Positions 10,539 through 21,400 are shown, counted from the first letter of the stretch. The stretch is 64,000 nucleotides of DNA from Acinetobacter sp. Marseille-Q1618 (GCF_902809855.1 NZ_CADDWJ010000001.1:1426001-1490000), one strand, 5' to 3'. Notes: generated from the sequence alone by a model not told the origin. Program-made: numbers and translations.

Positions 10539-10657
10539 ATCTTTAAAATATTGGAAAGCTACATTCCCCTGCTAATTTAGGTTATCCTCTTAATCTCTTG
10601 TTAAATAAATAAGTCGACACTGATTTATTTTTATTCATGTAAAAGTCAAGGTTTTTT

Positions 10658-12106
10658 ATGTCACAGGCAACTGCCAAAGCTTCCGTAAATACTTTTAGCA
10701 AAGATGTAAAATCTACAGATACATCACAACAGTTAAAAGAATTTCGTACGCCACCGCACAATTTGGCGATTGAACAAGCGGTACTTGCTGCACTCATGAC
10801 CGTTGCTGAGTCGTTCGAACAAGTCAGTGATGTGCTACATGAAAATGACTTTTATGCCTCACGCCATAAATATATTTTCCGTGCCATTGAACAACTGAAC
10901 AAAGACGGCTCACCCTATGATGCAGTTTTGGTCAATGACTGGTTGATTAAACAAAACTTATTGGATGCGATCGGTGGTGAAGAATATCTGGTTCAATTGA
11001 TGGCAGACTCGCCTGCTAGCTTCTATAATTTAGAAACCTATGCCAATAAAATTCGTGAATTTGCCACTTTAAGAAATATGATCAAAGTGGGCAATGAAAT
11101 TTTGCAAAATGCTTACGATACCAAAGGTCGTGAGGTAAGCGAAATTTTAGATTTAGCAGAAACCAATATTTTCTCGATTGCTGAACAACATAATAATAAT
11201 GCTAAAGCTCAAGGGCCAAAACCAATTACCTCTGTGGTCGCTGACGTTTTTGATAAGTTAAATGAACTTTCGCAAATGGAAGGTAATATCACAGGTTTAA
11301 CCACAGGCTTTGTCGAACTTGATAATAAAACCTCAGGTATGCAAGCAGGTGATATGATCATTGTTGCAGCACGTCCATCGATGGGTAAAACTACATTCGC
11401 TATGAACCTTGTGGAAAGCGTGTTATTTAACTGTGATTTGCCAGCATTGGTTTTTTCTATGGAAATGCCAGCTGACTCGATTGCCATGCGTTTAATTTCC
11501 TCTTACGGTAAAGTCCATCAAGGGCATTTACGTGCGGGTAAACTGGATGGTGACGAATGGTCTAAAGTCACAGGGACGATTTTACAACTTCAAGAAAAAC
11601 ATCTATACATAGACGATTCCTCTGCCTTACCCCCTACAGAAATGCGTGCCCGAGCAAGACGCATCGCCAAACAACATGGCGGGAAACTCGGCTGCATCAT
11701 GGTCGATTATCTTCAATTGATGAAAGTTCCAGGCATGGGCGATAACCGTGTGGGTGAGATTGGTGAAATTTCACGATCTTTAAAAGCATTGGCTAAAGAA
11801 ATGCAATGTCCAGTCATTGCACTATCACAGTTAAACCGATCTTTGGAGAACCGACCAAATAAACGTCCTGTCATGTCCGACTTACGTGAATCTGGTGCGA
11901 TCGAACAGGATGCCGATTTGATTATGTTTATCTATCGTGATGAAGTGTATAACAAAGAGTCCAAAGAAGCAGGCACTGCCGAAATTATCATTGGTAAACA
12001 GCGTAATGGCCCTATTGGTACGGTACGCCTTGCATTCGAGGGGCAATATACCCGTTTTAGTAATTTGTCACCTGAATACTATGCTCAATATGATGATGAA
12101 GAGTAA
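10658..12106 (+). CDS. dnaB: Replicative DNA helicase
   Basis: DnaB is the hexameric 5'-3' helicase of the replication fork. It is 482 aa. An N-terminal DnaB-N domain (about 30-130, beginning PPHNLAIEQAVLAALM) is followed by a linker helix and the RecA-like ATPase, with Walker A ARPSMGKTTFAMN, Walker B in CIMVDYLQLM, and the sensor region LSQLNRSLENR, then SDLRESGAIEQDADLIMF. There is no intein. The order rplI-dnaB is common in Gammaproteobacteria. Confidence 0.97.
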   Translation: MSQATAKASVNTFSKDVKSTDTSQQLKEFRTPPHNLAIEQAVLAALMTVAESFEQVSDVLHENDFYASRHKYIFRAIEQLNKDGSPYDAVLVNDWLIKQNLLDAIGGEEYLVQLMADSPASFYNLETYANKIREFATLRNMIKVGNEILQNAYDTKGREVSEILDLAETNIFSIAEQHNNNAKAQGPKPITSVVADVFDKLNELSQMEGNITGLTTGFVELDNKTSGMQAGDMIIVAARPSMGKTTFAMNLVESVLFNCDLPALVFSMEMPADSIAMRLISSYGKVHQGHLRAGKLDGDEWSKVTGTILQLQEKHLYIDDSSALPPTEMRARARRIAKQHGGKLGCIMVDYLQLMKVPGMGDNRVGEIGEISRSLKALAKEMQCPVIALSQLNRSLENRPNKRPVMSDLRESGAIEQDADLIMFIYRDEVYNKESKEAGTAEIIIGKQRNGPIGTVRLAFEGQYTRFSNLSPEYYAQYDDEE

Positions 12107-12154
12107 TGCCAAAGTTGCTCTTTTTATTGATGCTTATTTTTAATCATCATAATC

Positions 12155-12793
12155 TTATAATGATGATCTAAAATAATTGAGTAACTTTTCCCACCATGAT
12201 TTAAACGTTGAAAATAAATCATTATTGTGCTGAATATCATGGATACCCATTGTCGGAAATGCTGCATTTAACTGCTGACATGTTGGGTATTTCTGCTGCA
12301 ATTTCACCAAATAATAGCGTTGATCATGTTTTAAAAAACCATCTAAAATTCCGACTGATTTCCTATTTCCTACTGCACAATTGGAGGTTTGTTTATTCCA
12401 TGCTAAAAATGGCACAATAGGTTCAGCAATACTCAAACGATCATTTTCACAGCTCAATGCCGCAAACGATACAATTTCATATTGTTCAGGTTTATCACCA
12501 TTTGGTGAATAAGCTAAACCAATGATTAAGCTATTTTTTACAATACTGTCAGGTGAAAAGCTACTGTACCACTGGGTTGGACGTGCATATCGAAATTCAT
12601 CAAATAGTGAGCGGAAAATAAATTGATCTGAATTCAGCTGTATCTTGAACTGAGAGTTTTGTCCTTGCACTGCATGGGCTGCTTGATAACGTGCAATAAA
12701 TACGTCATCGGGCGAATGCGGCATACATGCAATACTTTGTTCTATAGAAAATATTCCACAGCTTAAAACATAAATTAAAACACGGTATTGCAT
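12155..12793 (-). CDS. Hypothetical secreted protein, 212 aa
   Basis: I do not recognise the family. The N-terminus is a signal peptide (hydrophobic residues 4-20, ending near SIACMPH). The A-C junction could be an atypical lipobox, but the -3 residue is Ser, so cleavage by signal peptidase I is at least as likely. The mature part has no membrane segment, several Trp/Phe/Tyr residues and four further Cys that could form periplasmic disulfides. AAGG precedes the start at 12793. It converges on dnaB and lies downstream of the DegS-like protease on the same strand, but a terminator separates them. Confidence 0.65.
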   Translation of the reverse strand: MQYRVLIYVLSCGIFSIEQSIACMPHSPDDVFIARYQAAHAVQGQNSQFKIQLNSDQFIFRSLFDEFRYARPTQWYSSFSPDSIVKNSLIIGLAYSPNGDKPEQYEIVSFAALSCENDRLSIAEPIVPFLAWNKQTSNCAVGNRKSVGILDGFLKHDQRYYLVKLQQKYPTCQQLNAAFPTMGIHDIQHNNDLFSTFKSWWEKLLNYFRSSL

Positions 12794-12890
12794 GGAAAAC
12801 CTTAAAATTAAGTTAGTTTTTATAAGTAAATAAATATCACAAAATGTCTAATAACAACTCTTTGCTGTATAAAATAAATATTCCACACAT

Positions 12891-12918
12891 AAAAAAGCCC
12901 TGAAAATTCAAGGCTTTT
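12891..12918 (-). terminator. Terminator of the HtrA/DegS-like gene
   Basis: On the minus strand, an 11-bp stem AAAAGCCTTGA / TCAGGGCTTTT (one G-T pair, loop ATTT) is followed by Ts. Confidence 0.85.
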
Positions 12919-12931
12919 AAGGTTTAAAAAA

Positions 12932-14107
12932 TTAACGTCTTGGTAGTGGAATATATTGCGAATCACTTTGCTCGATTTGACGCTCACCCACTTTGACATT
13001 CAAGTCTAGTGTGTCTTTTCCTCGAATCACTTCAACTTTAATTTCAGAGTTTGGTGCTTGCAAAGCCACATAATTAATCAAATGCGAAGTTGAGGTAATT
13101 TCTTCATCATTGACTTTAACAATACGATCACCAATTCGTAAACCTGCATCCGCAGCAGGACCACGTTTCAACACATCTGCAACGACAACACCTTTTTGAC
13201 GAGGTGCTAACACATCTGCTTGTGTTGGAGGGATTAAGCTAATGCCTAACCAACCACGAATGACACGACCATCTTTTAAAATTGAATTCATGACTTGTTG
13301 ACATACTTTTGCAGGAATGGCAAAACCAATCCCCAAAGAACCACCTGACTGTGAGAAAATAGCAGTATTAACACCGATTAGATTCCCAGCGACATCAATC
13401 AATGCTCCGCCTGAGTTTCCAGGGTTAATCGCTGCATCAGTCTGGATAAAATCTTCATACGTATTGATGCCTAAGTCAGAACGCCCTGTCGCAGAAATAA
13501 TGCCTTGTGTTACCGTTTGTCCAACCCCAAATGGATTTCCAATTGCAAGTACAACATCACCGACTTCATTACCACTGAGTTTGAATGGCAATACTGGTAA
13601 ATTATCCAATTCAATTTTAATGACAGCCAAGTCGGTATCTGGATCAGTCCCAATCACTTTTGCTTCAGCACGACGACCATCTTGCAAAGCAACTACAATT
13701 TGTTCGGCTTGTTCAATCACATGATTATTGGTTAAGATATAACCATCAGGACGTACAATCACACCCGAGCCTAAGCTATTTTCATTTTGTCCTTGGTTTT
13801 GATCTGGAATTTGATTACCAAAAAACTCGCGAAATGCAGGATCATTTAATAAAGGATGATTCTGTTTGACTTTTTGAGTAGTGAAAATATTTACCACCGC
13901 AGGCGCTGCAACTTTTACTGCTGCACTATACGACACCACGCCGCCCGTGCGTGATGTATCGACCAATGGCTCAACCTTTTCAGCTGGCATTTTTACCCCA
14001 TCTGCTGCGATGGGTGCTTTGGGTTGTTGTAATTTTTGCCATACAGCAAAACTGATAATAACTAGGATGAGTAACACCCAAGGTAGCCATGTAAAGGTAC
14101 GGCGCAC
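12932..14107 (-). CDS. Membrane-anchored trypsin-like serine protease with one PDZ domain (DegS/AlgW/HtrA type)
   Basis: A 391-aa periplasmic protease tethered by one N-terminal membrane helix (residues 7-24). The catalytic triad is visible: His129 in LTNNHVIEQA, Asp159 in DPDTDLAVIKI and Ser232 in INPGNSGGAL. A single PDZ domain (about 285-375, with GPAADAGLRIGDRIVKVN) follows. One PDZ and an uncleaved anchor point to the DegS/AlgW class, which starts anti-sigma-E cleavage, rather than DegP with two PDZ domains. The start codon is GTG at 14107, with AGAGGAACG upstream. A Gln/Asn-rich insertion near 98-110 replaces the usual LA loop. The sigma-E pathway role is inferred from the family, not shown here. 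Confidence 0.92.
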   Translation of the reverse strand: MRRTFTWLPWVLLILVIISFAVWQKLQQPKAPIAADGVKMPAEKVEPLVDTSRTGGVVSYSAAVKVAAPAVVNIFTTQKVKQNHPLLNDPAFREFFGNQIPDQNQGQNENSLGSGVIVRPDGYILTNNHVIEQAEQIVVALQDGRRAEAKVIGTDPDTDLAVIKIELDNLPVLPFKLSGNEVGDVVLAIGNPFGVGQTVTQGIISATGRSDLGINTYEDFIQTDAAINPGNSGGALIDVAGNLIGVNTAIFSQSGGSLGIGFAIPAKVCQQVMNSILKDGRVIRGWLGISLIPPTQADVLAPRQKGVVVADVLKRGPAADAGLRIGDRIVKVNDEEITSTSHLINYVALQAPNSEIKVEVIRGKDTLDLNVKVGERQIEQSDSQYIPLPRR

Positions 14108-14450
14108 TTTTTCGTTCCTCTTAAGAATTTTTTAATTGATTGATGTAAAAGTATTTTCAATATTGTAATCTAATTCAACAAATAAACCTAAAAAACACAA
14201 GGAGTTTTGTTCAGCTTTAGTTACAATTAAATAGATAACGTGTTCTCACAATTTATTTGCTGTCTGTTGATATTTCATGGCATAAGTATGCTTATCACTT
14301 ACACAAATAGATGCTTACATCCTCATTGAATTGTGTTGTAGTAGAACATTTTTATGACGTGATTAAAGGATTTTTCACATTTCAATCCATTATTTTCATT
14401 TTGAAAATGTTTCAACAAACTTTTTCTTATTGCACATTGATTAGAGCATT
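14108..14450. other. Divergent intergenic region
   Basis: 343 bases between the divergently transcribed protease and Nif3 genes. It must hold both promoters. I see only short AT-rich palindromes (for example CATTTTGAAAATG near 14398) and no convincing operator or RNA. Confidence 0.4.
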
Positions 14451-15209
14451 ATGGCAAAATTATCTGAAATCATTCAGTGGTGTGATCGCACATTAAAAGC
14501 TGCTGAATTTAAAGACTACGCACCGAACGGTCTACAGATCGAAGGTAAAACTGAAGTTAATAAAATTTTATGTGCTGTCACCGCTTCTCAAGCTGCAATT
14601 GATGCAGCGATCGAACAAAATGCTGACTTGCTCTTAGTTCACCATGGTTATTTTTGGAAAGGTGAACCTTATCCGATTACAGGTATGCGTGGTAAACGTA
14701 TCAAAACCTTGATTCAACATGATATTTCGTTGGTAGGCTATCATTTACCTTTGGATGCACATCCTACACTTGGAAATAATGCAGCAATTGCTGAAATTTT
14801 AGCTTTAGAAAATATCGAAGCACTTGATCCTAGCGAGCGTAATCCAATTGGCAACATTGGTTATCTAAAACACCCCATATCACCTGAAGCTTTTAAGGCT
14901 TTATTAACTGAAAAATTAGGCTTCGATACGATTCATCTGCCTGCATCAACAACACAGGTACAAAAAATTGGTTTTTGTACTGGTGGCGCACAAGATTATA
15001 TTGAGAAAGCAGCAGAACAAGCCTGTGATGCTTATATTTCTGGTGAAGTGAGTGAGCGAACTTTTTATCAGGCACAAGAATTGAATGTTCATTATTTTGC
15101 ATGTGGACATCATGCTACTGAACGTTATGGTGTACAACGACTCGCTCAGGCTATTTCAGAACAGTTTAATATTGAGTATAGTTATTTTGAATTAAACAAT
15201 CCTATTTAA
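14451..15209 (+). CDS. Nif3-like dinuclear metal-centre protein (YbgI type)
   Basis: A 252-aa member of the Nif3/YbgI family of toroidal hexamers with two metal ions per subunit. Conserved metal-binding motifs are present: LLLVHHGYFW (two His), the H-L-P-L-D-A-H motif in VGYHLPLDAHP, and the C-terminal YFACGHHATERYGVQ (His-His with a downstream Glu). The function is not established. Homologues have been called GTP cyclohydrolase-like without firm proof. It stands alone and reads away from the protease. Confidence 0.93.
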   Translation: MAKLSEIIQWCDRTLKAAEFKDYAPNGLQIEGKTEVNKILCAVTASQAAIDAAIEQNADLLLVHHGYFWKGEPYPITGMRGKRIKTLIQHDISLVGYHLPLDAHPTLGNNAAIAEILALENIEALDPSERNPIGNIGYLKHPISPEAFKALLTEKLGFDTIHLPASTTQVQKIGFCTGGAQDYIEKAAEQACDAYISGEVSERTFYQAQELNVHYFACGHHATERYGVQRLAQAISEQFNIEYSYFELNNPI

Positions 15210-15348
15210 TGGCGACAGAGAAAACTTGATATTTGTGTACACATTTACACTTAAATGCAAGACTTTTTTGTCAATCAGAATAGCTGATTTTTAACATTTT
15301 CTTTATACGTATTAAATCGAAATAATTTGTGTATTGTTATTTAACAAC

Positions 15349-15376
15349 TTGCACAATTGTTCGTAGAATCTATTAC
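15349..15376 (+). promoter_or_regulatory. sodB: Possible sodB promoter
   Basis: TTGCAC and TATTAC (15371-15376) are separated by 16 bp, about 50 bases before sodB. A TACAAT overlapping the -10 is an alternative. Confidence 0.4.
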
Positions 15377-15426
15377 AATAAAGCCACTTAATGTTAAAAC
15401 CCAGCAAAATGCAAGGAATTTAGAAC

Positions 15427-16053
15427 ATGTCAACGATTACTTTACCTGCACTTCCTTATGGTTATGATGACCTCGCTCCACACATCAGTAAAGAAACTTT
15501 AGAATATCACCACGACAAACATCACAATACGTATGTTGTAAACTTAAACAAAGCGATTGAAGGCACTGACTTAGCTTCTAAAACATTAGAAGAAATCATC
15601 GTTGCTACAGCAGGCGATGCTGCTAAAGCAGGTGTTTTCAATAACGCTGCACAAGTTTGGAACCACACATTCTACTGGAACTGTATGGCTAAAAATGGTG
15701 GCGGTAAAGCAACTGGTGCTTTAGCTACTAAGATTGATGAAGCTTTCGGTTCTTATGAAAAATTTGCAGAAGAATTTGCCAATGCTGCAACAACTCAATT
15801 TGGTTCAGGTTGGGCTTGGTTAGTTGCTGACAAAGTAAATGGCGAACTTTCTATCCTTAAAACTTCAAATGCGGATACGCCACTTGCTCATGGTAAAGTT
15901 GCAGTATTAACAATTGACGTTTGGGAACACGCTTACTACATCGACTACCGTAATGCACGTCCTAAATATATCTCTACTTTCTTAGAAAGCTTAGTGAACT
16001 GGGATTATGCAAATGCAAAATATGCTGGTCAAGAAGCTGGTGTAGAAAAATAA
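15427..16053 (+). CDS. sodB: Superoxide dismutase [Fe]
   Basis: A 208-aa cytoplasmic enzyme that dismutates superoxide to H2O2 and O2. The metal ligands can be placed at His28 (LEYHHDKHH), His80 (AAQVWNHTFYW), Asp164 and His168 (IDVWEHAYYIDY). The NNAAQVWNHTFYWNCM stretch, with Gln in the AAQ position, is the iron-type signature. AAGGA precedes the ATG. It is monocistronic with a very strong terminator. Confidence 0.97.
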   Translation: MSTITLPALPYGYDDLAPHISKETLEYHHDKHHNTYVVNLNKAIEGTDLASKTLEEIIVATAGDAAKAGVFNNAAQVWNHTFYWNCMAKNGGGKATGALATKIDEAFGSYEKFAEEFANAATTQFGSGWAWLVADKVNGELSILKTSNADTPLAHGKVAVLTIDVWEHAYYIDYRNARPKYISTFLESLVNWDYANAKYAGQEAGVEK

Positions 16054-16074
16054 TTAATTAACAATTAATTATCT

Positions 16075-16110
16075 AAAAAGCCAGTCAAGATTTTCTTGAC
16101 TGGCTTTTTT
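16075..16110 (+). terminator. sodB terminator
   Basis: A 15-bp stem AAAAAGCCAGTCAAG / CTTGACTGGCTTTTT with T tract, in the 84-base gap to the convergent gene. The A run on the left arm would also terminate the opposite strand. Confidence 0.93.
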
Positions 16111-16137
16111 ATTTAGCACAAATTACAACAGGCAAAT

Positions 16138-17025
16138 TTAAGATGCTTTTGTCTGTGCAGTAGCATCTGCTAACTTATAAATTAAATCCTGCATTGCTAA
16201 CATCTGATCACGATTAGCATGATCCCACGGATGAAAATTTGGTCGAAAATAATCAATATAATTTCCTAATTGCTTTCTTAAAGCACCAACTTCACCAAAA
16301 GTGTATTTATATGCTTTACGCCAACTTGAAAAATCAGTGAGTTTTTTCTCATCCATAACAATCTTTGTAAAGACAGGAAGCACCAGCCCCCAAAACACCA
16401 CCGTAGCCAATACTAAACCTAAACTACGAATCGCATAAGCATAAGGTCCATGCCCCATTGCAGTATTCCAAACATCAAAAGCAACTGCTTTATGTTCGGT
16501 TTCTTCAAAAGCATGCCAACGCCAAATGTTGGCATAATTTTCTTCTGCACCTTCAAACAATTCAGGAATTTGTAATACTGAATCTGCAAGTAAAGCAGTA
16601 AAATGCTCAAGCGCTATGGTACCGCTCAACCAAAAATAAGCAGGTGTATGTTGTTTGATTAAACCGAAAATATCTAAAACGAGTTTTTCAAACTTTGGAG
16701 CGATAGGATTACGTGCAAATAAAGCACTGTTATAGTCTTCATGCTCACGCCCATGCATGGCTTCTTGACCAATAAAAGCAGTAACCGCCTTTTGTAACTC
16801 AGGATCTTGTACGAGATCACGATGTGCACGCACCGCATCAATAAAGAAGCGCTCACCAATCGGCAAAACAATGGAAAATGTATTTAACAATGCTGTAAAA
16901 ATCGGGCCTGCGGCAGTATGCCAATCTGCAATACGATCAGCAGGTAAATCAAAGCGAATATCACGGCGAATCGGCAATGGCTCATGATATGTAGTCGATT
17001 TAATAAATTTTTGTAAAATACCCAT
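16138..17025 (-). CDS. PF10118-type metal-dependent hydrolase (ferritin-like fold)
   Basis: A 295-aa protein of the predicted metal-dependent hydrolase family PF10118. The di-metal pattern of Glu/His helices is visible: GERFF near 57, GQEAMHGREHEDYN near 87, ALEHFTALLAD near 135, and FEETEHKAVAFDVWN near 172. One or two membrane-associating helices lie near 185-215. The family is thought to act on lipid-like substrates, but no reaction is established. A paralogue with the same motifs lies at 40065-40913. A 24-bp palindrome sits 46 bases upstream of the start. It is on the same strand as the thiolase but separated by 141 bases. Confidence 0.85.
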   Translation of the reverse strand: MGILQKFIKSTTYHEPLPIRRDIRFDLPADRIADWHTAAGPIFTALLNTFSIVLPIGERFFIDAVRAHRDLVQDPELQKAVTAFIGQEAMHGREHEDYNSALFARNPIAPKFEKLVLDIFGLIKQHTPAYFWLSGTIALEHFTALLADSVLQIPELFEGAEENYANIWRWHAFEETEHKAVAFDVWNTAMGHGPYAYAIRSLGLVLATVVFWGLVLPVFTKIVMDEKKLTDFSSWRKAYKYTFGEVGALRKQLGNYIDYFRPNFHPWDHANRDQMLAMQDLIYKLADATAQTKAS

Positions 17026-17071
17026 TTTCAGAATCCATCCTGTTCTTAAGTTTATTGTCTATCCTAAAGAA

Positions 17072-17095
17072 AATTGTACCCTTTTGGGTACAATT
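17072..17095. promoter_or_regulatory. 24-bp palindrome, candidate repressor operator
   Basis: AATTGTACCC and GGGTACAATT are perfect 10-bp arms around TTTT. The site lies between the thiolase stop and the PF10118 start, 46 bases upstream of the latter. Its size and symmetry suit a TetR-type dimer site. Little T tract follows it, so it is not an obvious terminator, although it could cap thiolase transcripts. Confidence 0.5.
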
Positions 17096-17166
17096 CACTA
17101 TGTCATTTCAACCCATTTCCATGTCATTGCATCCCTTTTTAAGACATTTAGGTCAAATAAATCACA

Positions 17167-18348
17167 TTAATCTCGTCGGTATAGCGTTACCACACATGCA
17201 CCGCCCAAACCTAAGTTGTGTTGTAATGCCACACGGGCATTTTCAACTTGACGATTGCCTGCTGTACCCCTTAATTGCCAAACCAGCTCAGTGCACTGTG
17301 CTAAACCTGTTGCGCCTAAAGGATGCCCTTTAGACAGTAAGCCACCTGATGGATTGGTGACATATTTTCCACCATAGGTATTATCTGCATCCCAAATAAA
17401 TTTCTCTGCTTCACCTTCAGGACATAATCCTAAAGCTTCATAGGTCAACAATTCATTGGCAGTAAAACAATCATGTAGCTCAATTACATCAACGTCTTCT
17501 GCACCTATGCCTGCTGCTTCATAAACTTGATTTGCTGCTTGTTGTGTCATGTCGTAGCCGACCATTTTAATCATGCTTTTTTCATGAAAACTAGAAGCAT
17601 AATCAGTCGTCATTGACTGTGCTGCGATATAAACGGGGTTACTAATACCATGCTTTTTCGCAAACTCATCTGAACACAAAATTGCTGCACCTGCCCCACA
17701 AGTTGGAGGACAGCACTGGAAACGCGTTAAAGGATCAAAAACCTCATCTGAAGCCATGATTTCATCCAGTGAAAGCACTTGTCCAAATAAAGCATAAGGG
17801 TTTTGGCTGGCATGTTTACGTGCTTTTACTGCAATCTGCCCAAAGGTTTCTTTTTTTGTGCCATATAACCAACGGTATTCACGCCCTGCACCACCAAACA
17901 TTTGTGCCGCAGGAGGTGCAGAGTTGAAACCCTGAACATCTAACATCACTTGCGCATGCTGTCCCATTGGTGGTTCACGGTCATTGAATTTTGCACCCAA
18001 TGCACCTTTTTCCATTTTTTCAAAACCTAGTGCCAGCACACATTCTGCCAAACCACCTTCAATCGCTTGACGTGCTAAAAATAAAGCACTTGAGCCCGTT
18101 GAACAGTTGTTATTGACATTTACAATCGGCACACCTGTTAAGCCTAACTCATAAGCTGCACGTTGCCCACAGGTCGAGTCGCCATACACATAACCTGCAA
18201 AAACTTGTTCAATGTCGCTATATTGAATGCCTGCATCTTTAAGTGCATTTTGCCCAGCTTCTTTTGCCATTTCGTAGTATTCAGCACTTGCTCCCGGCTT
18301 GGCAAACTTAGTCATTCCCACGCCGATCACATTGACACGTCTTTTCAT
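17167..18348 (-). CDS. SCP-x-like thiolase (acetyl-CoA acyltransferase family)
   Basis: A 393-aa thiolase that would cleave 3-ketoacyl-CoA with CoA in the last step of beta-oxidation. The nucleophile is Cys82 in [12 protein letters not shown]. The C-terminal catalytic elements are HDCFTANE and GHPLGATG, followed by the [12 protein letters not shown] end. The short length and the HDCFT motif, rather than the NEAFA of FadA/PhaA, place it with the lipid-transfer (SCP-x) thiolases. It lies 86 bases downstream of the SDR-MaoC-SCP2 fusion on the same strand. In animal SCP-x this thiolase is fused to an SCP2 domain; here the SCP2 domains sit on the neighbouring enzyme. Confidence 0.92.
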   Translation of the reverse strand: MKRRVNVIGVGMTKFAKPGASAEYYEMAKEAGQNALKDAGIQYSDIEQVFAGYVYGDSTCGQRAAYELGLTGVPIVNVNNNCSTGSSALFLARQAIEGGLAECVLALGFEKMEKGALGAKFNDREPPMGQHAQVMLDVQGFNSAPPAAQMFGGAGREYRWLYGTKKETFGQIAVKARKHASQNPYALFGQVLSLDEIMASDEVFDPLTRFQCCPPTCGAGAAILCSDEFAKKHGISNPVYIAAQSMTTDYASSFHEKSMIKMVGYDMTQQAANQVYEAAGIGAEDVDVIELHDCFTANELLTYEALGLCPEGEAEKFIWDADNTYGGKYVTNPSGGLLSKGHPLGATGLAQCTELVWQLRGTAGNRQVENARVALQHNLGLGGACVVTLYRRD

Positions 18349-18434
18349 TTTTATACTCCAAAATATAGCATCTCGTTCAAAATATGAATGGATTCAAAAG
18401 ACGCTATATTTTTATATCTTGTTAAAATTATTTA

Positions 18435-21400
18435 TTAATTGAGCAAGCCTTGTAAAAACTGCATGTGATGAAGCAAACGAATATCTCCATCGACTTTAAG
18501 CTCACCATGTTGATATAAATCACGAATATCACGCTGATTCGCCACCAACGCTGCCAAATGCTGATCAGATAAAGTTAAGCTTACATCTGCATTTGGGTCA
18601 TTGGCTTGCTCAACAGTGCCATTAGCTAAACTCACAGTCCACGACGCATCTGGTTCTGTGATATTGAACTGATACGAATGACTTGCATTGGTTTCGCCTT
18701 GTAAACGATTTCTGAGCGCAGTGAAAATCTCAGGTGCTTTTGCAACTTTGGTTGTTGTCATCGTTGCCGATGTTGTCGGGGTGGTATCACCCAATGCAAC
18801 ACGTGCATCACGTGCTTGATCAATGAGCTTTTTATCCATGTCCTGTAATACGATCAATTTATTGGATGCCATGACATTGCCCGCAATTTTTAATTGACCA
18901 CCAAAGAACAGCTTTTGCACATCAGCCAATGTGCCATTAAACACGGTAGACACATGCTCTTCATTCATTTCAAGCGTAACATCAGGGTTGGCAATCTCAC
19001 CTGCGCCTGCGCTGCCTGCCCCATTTTTCAAATCAATAAACCATAATGACTCAGGGTTTTTCAATTTAAATTGAAATGAGGTTTTGGTTTTATCGACCAG
19101 ATCAGCTTTGCTTTGAAGATGTTGATTGACTGCTGTAAATACATCGGCAAGGGTAATTTCCGTATTTACTGTAGAGGCTGATTCTGTTGTCGTTGTAGCT
19201 GATGAATCGCCAGTTGCATTGGCTAAACGCTGATTTTTTGCTTCATTAAATAACTTAGAATCAATTTCTTGCAAGACAATCAACTTATTAGAAGCCATCA
19301 CATTGCCCGCAATTTTCAGTTGACCACCAAAGAATAATTTCTGCACATCTGCAAGTGAACTGGTCACCACAGTTTCAAGATGTTCTTCATCCATTTCCAA
19401 AGTGACGTCGGGATTGGCAATCTCGCCTTGTGTACATAAACCCGCAGCATTTTTTAAATCAAGCGCCCAAACAGAGTCCGGATTTTTTAATTTAAATAAG
19501 AATGAAGTCTTGGTTTTATCCACTAACTCAGGATGTTGTGCCACATATTCTGCGATAACTTTAAAGACATCTTTAGCAATCAAACGATCTGGTTCATTGG
19601 ATGTTTGAACCGCAGCCTGAGTGCTATCTGGTGCTGCTGTTGGTTTGGCTTTTGCAGTTGGAATTTCCGTATACAACTCAATAGCAGCATTTTTAATGAC
19701 TATTTCATTGCGTTCTTTTACCCATGTTTCGAAAATGATCTTGGTGTCAGACTCTTTCCACATTTTGGTCACTAAAGTGTCACCCGGATAAACACTCTTC
19801 GCAAAGCGCACCTTGATACTCTTGAAATAACGCCCATCATTATTGCTAAATGCTTTGATCACATGACGTCCACTAAAACCAAAAGTACATAAGCCATGTA
19901 AAATGGGACGATCAAAACCAAAAGCTTTGGCAAAGGCTGGGTCTGCATGTAATGGATTCCAATCACCTGACAAACGATATAAAAGTGTTTGATTAACATC
20001 AGTTTTTTCTTCAACCACTGCATCAGGTTCACGATTAGGTGCAACATTAATTTCTACTGAATCACCACGCTCACCGCCCCAACCTCCTGCGCCACGAACA
20101 AATGCAGTCATTTCATTGTAAATTAGCTCTTCACCACTTTCATCTTTGGATGAAATCGCAAAAGTAACAACCGCATTAGGGTCTTTGTCATAAGCACTTT
20201 TTAAGGTGAAAGTATGCTGCAACTTGGCATGTGGTGGTAAAGGTCGTTTAATTTCAGTGTATTGCTCACCATGTAAGACCCGATCAAAACCATAATTCAT
20301 ACCCGGCAATGTAACACCCTGTTTTGCCATTTCTAGCATGGCATTCATTTGTGGCATCACACCATAGGTCGGAAAAGCTTGGAATTCACTGCCTAATTCA
20401 TATACATAAGCCAACTCTGAACTGTCTAATGGGTTTTGCGCTGCACCAATACCCAGTGCATAAAGCGACAAATCACGTTCATCATAAGAGGATTCAATTT
20501 CAAGCTTAGCTTTGGAAGCAACATCTAGATCAATAAATTCATTTCCACCCAAGTTCGGATGATTGATACCATCTAAAATTGGTGTAAATGATTCAGTAGT
20601 TGAAGTTGGATGGGTCGACGCTGTGAAGTCCGTTATTTTTTCCCAGTTTCTTGCCACATCATCAATATTGAACTGACGTGTATTTGGGAAAATATAACCT
20701 TCACTACGCTCCCAACGTAATTTCGCAATAAAGCCTGCTCCAATTTCAAATAAGCCTTTATTTTCCTGACAATCTTCATGTGCCAGCCACGCCACTAAAG
20801 GACTCACTGCTTCGGGTTTTAGCAAAGCCAATAAATCAGGTGGCATCACCGTTTCAGTCAAACGAGAAGCCGCTAAAGGCGCAATGGTATTTACAAAAAT
20901 GTTTTTACTGCGCCCTTCTTCTGCCAAACAGTTGGCTAAACCCAAAATGCCGAGTTTTGCCGCACAATAGTTGGCTTGACCAAAGTTGCCATAAATCCCT
21001 GCCGCAGAAGTCGTCATAATAATACGACCGTAGCCCTTTTCACGCATGATCGGCCAAGCAGCATGTGAAACACTTTTTGAACCGTTTAAATGCACACGCA
21101 TGATCAGATCCCAGTCTTGCTCCGTCATTTTGGCAAAACTAACATCGCGTAAAATCCCTGCATTGTTAATGACAATATCAACAGTACCAAAATGATCTAA
21201 AGCGGTTTGTACAATTGCTTCGCCATTTTCCACTGAGTCATAATTGGCAACAGCCTCACCGCCTGCAGCACGAATTTCTTCTACAACTTTATCCGCTGCT
21301 GAGGATGACTGCCCTGAGCCATGCGCCCCGCCACCTAAATCATTGACCACAACTTTGCAGCCACGTGCAGCTAAAGTAAGCGCATGTTGACGACCTAAGC

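Noticed and set aside
12143..12167. Hairpin ATCATCAT / ATGATGAT after dnaB as terminator
   Set aside because: Only 8 AT-rich pairs and no T tract on either strand, so too weak to call.
13317..13724. 135-aa open frame opposite the HtrA/DegS gene
   Set aside because: Antisense to a gene with an intact catalytic triad, Pro/Ser-rich shadow composition, no independent support.
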